Shown: piece by piece, positions 57,131 through 64,000 of the stretch
Layout of the letters: the number at the start of each line of letters is the position of its first letter
How positions within the stretch are numbered: the stretch's first letter is position 1
From: Nocardioides psychrotolerans
Lineage (GTDB): Bacteria > Actinomycetota > Actinomycetes > Propionibacteriales > Nocardioidaceae
Direction: 5' to 3'
Length of the DNA: 64,000 bases
Assembly: GCF_900113685.1 (NCBI RefSeq)
Contig: NZ_FOQG01000010.1
Span: 1 to 64,000 of the forward strand
Made by a program: the position numbers and the translations under genes
The notes under the pieces: model-generated
The model's database searches: none
Seen by the model: only the letters and a program-made list of their open reading frames with translations
What the model was told of the DNA's origin: nothing

Positions 57131-58171
<1,041 letters not shown>

Positions 58172-58173
58172 CC

Positions 58174-59385
58174 GTGTCCGGCATCGACGCCCTGGGCGAC
58201 CTGCGCGGCAAGCGCGTGCTGGTCCGCTCGGACCTCAACGTGCCGCTCGACGGCACCCCGCCGACCATGGGGATCACCGACGACGGCCGCATCCGGGCCA
58301 GCGTCCCCACCATCCGCGAGCTGGCTGACGCCGGTGCCCGGGTGGTGGTCACGGCCCACCTCGGTCGCCCGAAGGGTGCCCCGGAGGACCGCTACTCGCT
58401 GCGTCCCGTGGCGGCCCGTCTCGGCGAGCTCCTCGGCACGGAGGTTGCCTTCGCGACCGACACCGTCGGTGACTCGGCGAGGTCGACGGTCGACGGCCTG
58501 GCCGACGGCCAGGTCGCGGTCCTCGAGAACGTCCGCTTCAACGCGGGCGAGACGAGCAAGGACGCCGCCGAACGTGGCGCCTTCGCCGACCAGCTCGCGG
58601 CTCTGGCCGATGCGTTCGTCTCGGACGGCTTCGGCGTGGTCCACCGCAAGCAGGCGAGCGTCTACGACGTCGCCCAGCGGCTGCCGCACGCCATGGGCGG
58701 CCTCGTCTCCCGCGAGATCGACGTCCTGCGTCGCCTCACGGTCGACCCGGAACGCCCCTACGTCGTGGTGCTCGGGGGGTCGAAGGTCTCCGACAAGCTC
58801 GGAGTCATCGACAACCTCCTTGGCAAGGCCGACAAGCTCCTCATCGGCGGCGGCATGGTCTTCACCTTCCTCAAGGCTCAGGGCCACGAGGTCGGCAAGA
58901 GCCTGCTCGAGGAGGACCAGCTCGACGTCTGCCGGTCCTACCTCACGCGTGCCGAGGAGTCCGGCGTGCAGATCCTCCTGCCGACCGACATCGTCGTCGA
59001 CACGGCCTTCCCGTCCGGTGACGCCGAGCCACACCCGGTGGTGGTCGGCTCCGACGCGATCCCGGCCGACAGCCTGGGCCTCGACATCGGACCCGAGTCC
59101 GCGGTGGCCTTCGCCGCCGCACTCAGCGACGCTCGCACGGTCTTCTGGAACGGTCCCATGGGCGTGTTCGAGGTCGGCGCGTTCGCCGAGGGCACCCGCG
59201 CGGTCGCGCAGGCCCTCACCACGATCGACGGTCTCTCGGTCGTGGGTGGTGGCGACTCCGCCGCCGCCGTACGCACGTTGGGCTTCGACGAAGCAACGTT
59301 CGGGCACATCTCCACCGGTGGTGGAGCCAGCCTCGAATACCTCGAGGGCAAGGAACTGCCCGGCATCACGGTTCTGGAGGACTGA
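58174..59385 (+). CDS. pgk: Phosphoglycerate kinase
   Basis: The 403-aa kinase starts with GTG at 58174 ([14 protein letters not shown]); the longer open frame upstream overlaps gap and is spurious. [11 protein letters not shown] (about 18-28), the AHLGRPKG loop and the C-terminal [13 protein letters not shown] nucleotide loop are present. It makes ATP from 1,3-bisphosphoglycerate. It is 2 nt after gap and 5 nt before tpiA, so the three genes are co-transcribed. Confidence 0.96.
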   Translation: MSGIDALGDLRGKRVLVRSDLNVPLDGTPPTMGITDDGRIRASVPTIRELADAGARVVVTAHLGRPKGAPEDRYSLRPVAARLGELLGTEVAFATDTVGDSARSTVDGLADGQVAVLENVRFNAGETSKDAAERGAFADQLAALADAFVSDGFGVVHRKQASVYDVAQRLPHAMGGLVSREIDVLRRLTVDPERPYVVVLGGSKVSDKLGVIDNLLGKADKLLIGGGMVFTFLKAQGHEVGKSLLEEDQLDVCRSYLTRAEESGVQILLPTDIVVDTAFPSGDAEPHPVVVGSDAIPADSLGLDIGPESAVAFAAALSDARTVFWNGPMGVFEVGAFAEGTRAVAQALTTIDGLSVVGGGDSAAAVRTLGFDEATFGHISTGGGASLEYLEGKELPGITVLED

Positions 59386-59390
59386 CGACC

Positions 59391-60188
59391 ATGGCCAAAG
59401 CCACCCGCACGCCGCTGATGGCGGGCAACTGGAAGATGAACCTCAACCACCAAGAAGCGGTGGTGCTCGTCCAGAAGCTCGCCTGGACGTTGTCCGACAA
59501 GCGCCACGACTACGGCAAGGTCGAGGTGGTCGTCGTGCCGCCGTTCACCGACCTGCGCTCGGTCCAGACCCTCGTCGACGGCGACCGGCTCTCCGTCAAG
59601 TACGGCGCCCAGGACGTCTCCACCCAGGACTCCGGGGCGTTCACCGGCGAGATCTCGGCCGGCATGCTGGCCAAGCTCGGCTGCTCCTACGTCGTGGTCG
59701 GTCACTCGGAGCGGCGCGAGCTGCACGCCGAGACCGACGAGGTCGTCAACGCCAAGGCCCACAAGGCCCACGCCGCCGACATGGTCCCGATCGTGTGTGT
59801 CGGTGAGGGCCTCTCGGTCCGTCAGGCCGGCGAGCACGTCGCCCACACCCTCGCCCAGCTCGACGGCTCGCTCGCCGGTTTCACCGCCGAGCAGGTCGTC
59901 GGTCTGGTCGTGGCCTACGAGCCCGTCTGGGCCATCGGCACGGGTGAGGTCGCCACACCCGAGGACGCCCAGGAGGTCTGCGCCGCCATCCGCGCGCGCG
60001 TGCGCGAGGTCCACGGCGACGCCGCGGCCGACGGCCTGCGGATCCTCTACGGCGGGTCGGTGAAGGCCAACAACGTCGCGGGGATCATGGCCAAGGACGA
60101 CGTGGACGGTGCGCTGGTGGGGGGCGCGAGCCTGCAGGTCGCTGAGTTCGGCGGCGTCTGTCGCTTCTACGACATGCCGGTCATCTGA
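59391..60188 (+). CDS. tpiA: Triosephosphate isomerase
   Basis: The 265-aa TIM-barrel enzyme has GNWKMN (Lys about 13), VVGHSERRE (His about 105) and the catalytic Glu in [11 protein letters not shown] (about 176-186), then YGGSVKANN for phosphate binding. It interconverts dihydroxyacetone phosphate and glyceraldehyde 3-phosphate. It closes the gap-pgk-tpiA operon and is followed by secG after 31 nt. Confidence 0.96.
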   Translation: MAKATRTPLMAGNWKMNLNHQEAVVLVQKLAWTLSDKRHDYGKVEVVVVPPFTDLRSVQTLVDGDRLSVKYGAQDVSTQDSGAFTGEISAGMLAKLGCSYVVVGHSERRELHAETDEVVNAKAHKAHAADMVPIVCVGEGLSVRQAGEHVAHTLAQLDGSLAGFTAEQVVGLVVAYEPVWAIGTGEVATPEDAQEVCAAIRARVREVHGDAAADGLRILYGGSVKANNVAGIMAKDDVDGALVGGASLQVAEFGGVCRFYDMPVI

Positions 60189-60219
60189 TCCATCACACCC
60201 TGACGTAGGATCCCCTTCT

Positions 60220-60456
60220 GTGACAACGATCTTCACTGCTCTGCTCATCGCCACGAGCCTCCTCCTGATCGGCCTCGTGCTGCTTCACAAGGGGCGTGGT
60301 GGCGGACTCTCGGACATGTTCGGTGGTGGCGTCAGCAGCTCGTTGGGCGGTTCGTCCGTCGCCGAGCGCAACCTCGACCGGTTCACGGTCGGCATTGGCG
60401 TCATCTGGTTCGCCTGCGTGATCGCGCTGGGCCTGTTGCTCGCCTACCAGAGCTGA
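60220..60456 (+). CDS. secG: Preprotein translocase subunit SecG
   Basis: The 78-aa membrane protein has two hydrophobic helices (about 2-20 and 55-75) and the loop HKGRGGGLSDMFGGG, the usual SecG signature. It assists SecYE in protein export. The start is GTG 60220 rather than the earlier frame start inside tpiA. There is little ribosome-site sequence in front of it (TAGGATCCCCTTCT), so it may be translated from a leaderless mRNA. It lies 31 nt after tpiA, a conserved arrangement. Confidence 0.9.
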   Translation: MTTIFTALLIATSLLLIGLVLLHKGRGGGLSDMFGGGVSSSLGGSSVAERNLDRFTVGIGVIWFACVIALGLLLAYQS

Positions 60457-60472
60457 AAGAGAGGCAACACAC

Positions 60473-60832
60473 GTGGCTGGTGGAGGAAGTGCCATTCGCG
60501 GCAGCCGAGTAGGCGCCGGACCGATGGGCGAGGCGGAGCGGGGTGAAGCCGCGCCCCGTCAGCCGGTGAGTTACTTCTGCTCCCGGGGACACAGCTCGGT
60601 CGTGACCTTCTCGGTCGAGGCCGTCGCGCCCGACTCCTGGGACTGTCCCAAGTGCGGCCTGCCCGCTGGTCGTGACTCGGAGAACGCTCCGCCGGCGACC
60701 AAGGTGGAGCCCTACAAGACCCACCTCGCCTACGTGAAGGAGCGTCGCTCCGACAAGGAGGCGGCCGACATCCTCGACGAGGCCGTCCAGCTGCTGCGCT
60801 CGCGCCGCAAGTCCGGCGACATCATCTTCTGA
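60473..60832 (+). CDS. rbpA: RNA polymerase-binding protein RbpA
   Basis: The 119-aa protein has the basic N-terminal tail (SAIRGSRVGAGPMGEAERGE), a core with SYFCSRGH and CPKCGLPAG, which form the zinc-binding region, and the sigma-interaction part KTHLAYVKERRSDKEA. RbpA binds RNA polymerase with the principal sigma factor and stimulates transcription in actinobacteria. GTG start with AGAGAGG upstream. A strong hairpin follows 22 nt after the stop. Confidence 0.95.
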   Translation: MAGGGSAIRGSRVGAGPMGEAERGEAAPRQPVSYFCSRGHSSVVTFSVEAVAPDSWDCPKCGLPAGRDSENAPPATKVEPYKTHLAYVKERRSDKEAADILDEAVQLLRSRRKSGDIIF

Positions 60833-60854
60833 GGCAGCCTTACCTGACTGCACT

Positions 60855-60907
60855 GCCGAGTCGGCGCAATGTCGCATCCTCGCGGTGCGACATCGCGCCG
60901 ACTCGGC
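60855..60907. terminator. Strong bidirectional hairpin between rbpA and pgl
   Basis: Arms of 22 bp (60855-60876 and 60886-60907) pair with one mismatch around a 9-nt loop. It lies between convergent ends at 60832 and 60912, where it would stop transcription from both sides. The right arm shares 21 of 22 bases with 129-150, so it belongs to the same repeat as the hairpin at the left edge. Confidence 0.85.
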
Positions 60908-60911
60908 GATG

Positions 60912-61634
60912 TCAGAGGTGCGAGGCCGCTTCGCGGTCGAGGAAGTACGTCGTCTCGTGGCGCCCGTGGGCACCTCGGGCGGGGGTGTCGTGCACGGTGC
61001 CCTCGACGTCGAGGGCCGCGGCCACGGCCTCGGCCTTGCCGTCACCGCTGGCGATCACCCACAGGGCACGTGAGCGGTTGAGCGCGCCGAAGGTGAGGCT
61101 GATCCGCTCGGGCGGGGGCTTGGGGGAGCCGGTGACACCGACCGCGACCCGGTCGTCGACCTCGAGCTGGGGGAACCCCGGGAACAGCGACGCCACGTGA
61201 CCGTCGGGGCCGAGGCCGAGCATGACGACCTCGAACTCGTCGCTGCCGTGCTGGTGGATCACGTCCGCGAAGGCCGATGCGGCGGCCTCGACGTCCGCCC
61301 CGTCGTCGGTCGAGGGCATCTCGTGCACCTGGGTCGCCCCCACCGCGTCGAGGAACGCGCGCCGGGCCTGACCCGCGTTGCGGTCGGGGGAGTCGGCCGC
61401 CACGAAGCGCTCGTCGCCCCACCAGACGACCACGCGGGTCCAGTCGACCTCAGAGCCCGGGCTGAGCCGGGCGAGCTCGTGGTGCAGCGCGTCCGCGATG
61501 GTGCCGCCCGTGAGCACGATCTGGGGGTCGCGACCGGCCTCCTGGGCGTCCGCGAGACGCACGAGCAGCTCGCCGGCAACGCTGGTGGCCAGCGCGGCCG
61601 CGTCGGCGTGCACCTCGACCAGCGGGGCAATCAT
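60912..61634 (-). CDS. pgl: 6-phosphogluconolactonase
   Basis: The start is ATG 61632-61634 (MIAPLVEVHAD), giving 240 aa; the longer frame runs through opcA. VLTGGTIADALHHELA, WWGDERFV (about 70-77) and LGLGPDGHVASLFPGF (catalytic His, about 140-155) are the family features. It hydrolyses the lactone made by Zwf in the oxidative pentose phosphate pathway. It overlaps opcA by 4 nt (ATGA) and is the last gene of zwf-opcA-pgl. Confidence 0.93.
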   Translation of the reverse strand: MIAPLVEVHADAAALATSVAGELLVRLADAQEAGRDPQIVLTGGTIADALHHELARLSPGSEVDWTRVVVWWGDERFVAADSPDRNAGQARRAFLDAVGATQVHEMPSTDDGADVEAAASAFADVIHQHGSDEFEVVMLGLGPDGHVASLFPGFPQLEVDDRVAVGVTGSPKPPPERISLTFGALNRSRALWVIASGDGKAEAVAAALDVEGTVHDTPARGAHGRHETTYFLDREAASHL

Positions 61635-62536
61635 GACTTCATCTTGTGGAGTCGGCGCGTGACGGCGGCGTAGACATCGTCCTCGTCGAGGCGGCGCAGC
61701 TCCTCGCCGAGCAGCTCCGGCAGCGTGCGCCGCTTGAGGGCGATGGGTCGGTCCGGTCTCCCGGGCGAGGCATAGGTCGCGAGCTTGCCGTCGGTGCGGC
61801 TGATGCGGATCGGTCCTTCGGCGGTCTCGAGAACGACCTCGGTGATGCCCGGCCCCTGCGAGACCGACCGCGTGACCGTGACCTTGAGACGATCGGTCAG
61901 CCAGGCGGCCAGAAGGTCGGCGCTGGGGCTGATCCGCTCGGCCGTGACGGAGGCCGACGTGACCTTCAGATGGTGTTGGTCGAGCGCCGCTGCCAGCAGT
62001 GCGCGCCACGGCGTGAGCCGGGTCCAGGCGAGGTCCGTGTTGCCCTTGACGTACGACGAGCACTGGACGCCGAGGGCCTTCGAGCGGCCCTTGGTGGCCG
62101 AGGCCGAGTCGGTGATGCGTCGCTGGGCGAGCGACCCGAGCAGGTCGCCGGCCGGGTCCTCGGGAGCCGACGTCGGCCACCAGACGGCCACGGGGGAGTC
62201 GGGGAGCAGCAGCGGGAGCACCACCGAGGCGGCGTGCCTGACGACCTCGCCCTTGAGCCGGATCAGCGCGGTCTCCCCGGTCCAACCGTCGCCGGTGCCG
62301 ACCTGGGCGTTGACCTGGCTGGACCCGCGGGCGTCGCCGAGGATGACGCCGAGCACCCGGGCGGGGTGCTCGTGCGAGGCGGCCTGGGCCGACTCCATCG
62401 CGGCCTCCGACTCGTCCTCGTCCACGACGATCATCAGCGTCATGACCATGCCCATCGCGGGGCTCCCGGCGCGCTTGCGGGCGCGCACGAACTCCGTCGC
62501 GATCTTGGCCGACGTGGTGTCGATGAGCTCCTTCAT
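61631..62536 (-). CDS. opcA: Glucose-6-phosphate dehydrogenase assembly protein OpcA
   Basis: The 301-aa protein is the OpcA partner needed for full glucose-6-phosphate dehydrogenase activity in many actinobacteria. Recognisable parts are MKELIDTTSAKIATEFVRAR at the start, LMIVVDEDESEAAMESA and the AVWWPTSAPEDPAGDLLG segment. It starts 1 nt after the zwf stop codon and overlaps pgl, which shows the three are one operon. Confidence 0.93.
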   Translation of the reverse strand: MKELIDTTSAKIATEFVRARKRAGSPAMGMVMTLMIVVDEDESEAAMESAQAASHEHPARVLGVILGDARGSSQVNAQVGTGDGWTGETALIRLKGEVVRHAASVVLPLLLPDSPVAVWWPTSAPEDPAGDLLGSLAQRRITDSASATKGRSKALGVQCSSYVKGNTDLAWTRLTPWRALLAAALDQHHLKVTSASVTAERISPSADLLAAWLTDRLKVTVTRSVSQGPGITEVVLETAEGPIRISRTDGKLATYASPGRPDRPIALKRRTLPELLGEELRRLDEDDVYAAVTRRLHKMKS

Positions 62537-62537
62537 G

Positions 62538-64000
62538 TCAGGGCCTCCTCCAGACGCGTCCGTCGCGGGCCAGCATCTTGTCGGCCGAGGCCGGGCCCCA
62601 CGTGCCGGAGTAGTAGGCCTCCGGCGTGCCCTTGCGTGCCCAGGCCTCGAGGATCGGGTCCAGGATCCGCCAGGACAGCTCGACCTCCTCGTGGCGCGGG
62701 AAGAGCGGCGGGTCGCCGAGCAGCACGTCGAGGATCAGCCGCTCGTAGGCCTCGGGGCTGTCCTCGGTGAAGGAGCCGCCGTAGGCGAAGTCCATGTTGA
62801 CGTCGCGGATCTCCATCGCGGTGCCGGGCACCTTGGAGCCGAAGCGCAGCGTCATCCCCTCGTCGGGCTGGATCCGGATCACCAGCGCGTTCTGGGTGAG
62901 CTCCTCGACCGCCGAGGCCTCGAACGGCAGGTGCGGTGCCCGCTTGAAGACGACCGCCACCTCGGTGACACGACGCCCGAGACGCTTGCCGGTGCGCAGG
63001 TAGAACGGGACCCCGGCCCAGCGTCGGTTGTCGACGTGGAGGGTGATCGCGGCGAAGGTCTCGGTCATCGAGGTGTGCTTGATGCCCTCCTCCTCGAGGA
63101 AGCCGGGGACCTTCTCGCCGCCGGCCCACCCGGCGGCGTACTGCCCGCGGGCCGTCGTCAGGTCGAGGCGACGCGGCAGTCGCACGCTGGAGAGCACCTT
63201 CTGCTTCTCGATGCGCAGGGCCTCCGCGTCGAAGGACGTGGGCTCCTCCATGGCCACCAGCGACATCAGCTGGAGCAGGTGGTTCTGGATGACGTCCCGA
63301 GCGGCGCCGATGCCGTCGTAGTAGCCCGCGCGGCCACCGATCCCGCCGTCCTCGGCCATCGTGATCTGCACGTGGTCGACGTAGTTGTTGTTCCACAACG
63401 GCTCGAACATCATGTTGGCGAAGCGGGTCGCCAGGATGTTCTGCACCGTCTCCTTGCCGAGGTAGTGGTCGATGCGGAAGATCGACCCGGACTCGAAGAC
63501 CTTGGCCAGCGTCTCGTTGAGCTCGATGGCTGACTCGAGGTCGTGGCCGAACGGCTTCTCCACCACGACGCGCCGCCAGGAGTCGGTGTGGGGGTCGACG
63601 AGCCCGTGCTCCTTGAGCTGCCCCGCGACGGCGCCGAAGAAGGTCGGCGGGATCGCGAGGTAGAACGCGTGGTTGCCCTCCGTGCCACGGGTGCGGTCGA
63701 GCTCCTCGATCGTCATGCGGAGCTGCTCGAAGGCGTTGTCGTCATCGAAGTCGCCGGAGACGAAGCGGAAGCCCTCGGCCAGCTGCTTCCACACCTCCTC
63801 GCGGAACTCGGTGCGCGCATACTGCTTGACCGAGTCGTGCACGATCTGTGCGAAGTCCTGGTCGGCCCAGTCACGACGCGCGAAGCCGGTGAGGCTGAAG
63901 CCCGGCGGCAGCAGCCCGCGGTTCGCCAGGTCGTAGATCGCGGGCATGACCTTCTTGCGCGACAGGTCGCCGGTGACGCCGAAGAGGACCATGCCGCACG
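62538..64000 (-). CDS. zwf: Glucose-6-phosphate 1-dehydrogenase (5' end outside window)
   Basis: The gene runs off the right edge. The visible 487 codons include the NADP-binding [20 protein letters not shown], the active-site [21 protein letters not shown] region (given as [13 protein letters not shown]) and [10 protein letters not shown]. The first in-window Met, at GMVLFGV, lies within the conserved domain, and the frame stays open to position 64000, so the true start is upstream. It catalyses the first step of the pentose phosphate pathway and leads zwf-opcA-pgl. Confidence 0.94.
   Translation of the reverse strand, partial: CGMVLFGVTGDLSRKKVMPAIYDLANRGLLPPGFSLTGFARRDWADQDFAQIVHDSVKQYARTEFREEVWKQLAEGFRFVSGDFDDDNAFEQLRMTIEELDRTRGTEGNHAFYLAIPPTFFGAVAGQLKEHGLVDPHTDSWRRVVVEKPFGHDLESAIELNETLAKVFESGSIFRIDHYLGKETVQNILATRFANMMFEPLWNNNYVDHVQITMAEDGGIGGRAGYYDGIGAARDVIQNHLLQLMSLVAMEEPTSFDAEALRIEKQKVLSSVRLPRRLDLTTARGQYAAGWAGGEKVPGFLEEEGIKHTSMTETFAAITLHVDNRRWAGVPFYLRTGKRLGRRVTEVAVVFKRAPHLPFEASAVEELTQNALVIRIQPDEGMTLRFGSKVPGTAMEIRDVNMDFAYGGSFTEDSPEAYERLILDVLLGDPPLFPRHEEVELSWRILDPILEAWARKGTPEAYYSGTWGPASADKMLARDGRVWRRP

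Overview
The window is high-GC actinobacterial DNA. It has many GTG starts, tightly packed genes with 1-4 nt overlaps, and WhiA, RbpA, a mycothiol-dependent-isomerase-like protein and F420-type oxidoreductases. The gene content fits a sterol-degrading Nocardioidaceae-type organism, most likely Nocardioides or a relative. That assignment is an inference from gene content and codon style, not from a marker-gene comparison.

Region 1 (about 1-8 kb) starts with the end of an unidentified gene, a secreted PHP-domain protein, a small membrane protein and a sulfotransferase-like protein. It continues into the KstR2-type block for steroid C/D-ring breakdown: echA20-ipdA-ipdB-ipdC on the minus strand, divergent from two SDR genes, in the same order as Rv3548c-Rv3553 of Mycobacterium tuberculosis. 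Region 2 (about 8.5-18.8 kb) holds a secreted PLD-like protein, the divergent pair fadA5/cyp125, a methionine aminopeptidase, an aldo/keto reductase, ltp4-ltp3 with a DUF35 protein, and an LLM-class (F420-type) oxidoreductase. Region 3 (18.8-21.5 kb) is accessory and includes a lower-GC patch with a nucleoside-deoxyribosyltransferase-like gene and a 16-bp inverted repeat. Region 4 (21.5-41 kb) is the sterol side-chain and ring block: a FadD8-like ligase, echA19/fadD19 plus a nitronate-monooxygenase-like gene, fadE26-fadE27-fadD17, an FMO-TetR-hydrolase operon divergent from two SDRs, and kshA-small ORF-kshB. At least seven KstR-like boxes (TAGAACNNGTTCTA type) stand in front of these transcription units, so much of 9.7-41 kb probably forms one sterol regulon. 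The kstR and kstR2 genes, mce4 and the hsa genes are not in the window.

Region 5 (41-47.8 kb) has a SigK-like ECF sigma factor, an OhrR-type regulator, and a secreted endonuclease/phosphatase-PLD-like gene cut in two by a 1,425-bp IS110-family element. Removing exactly that length restores the reading frame. The 308-nt non-coding stretch upstream of the transposase is where IS110-group elements encode a bridge RNA, and it holds short matches to the insertion site and to the element end. A small hypothetical gene with a structured leader, an MBL-fold hydrolase and a maleylpyruvate-isomerase-family protein follow.

Region 6 (47.9-64 kb) is a conserved core run: uvrA (behind a LexA-type SOS box), two Rieske lipoproteins, uvrC-rapZ-yvcK-whiA, gap-pgk-tpiA-secG-rbpA, a strong bidirectional hairpin, then zwf-opcA-pgl on the minus strand, with zwf running off the right edge. 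No tRNA, rRNA or CRISPR array was seen.
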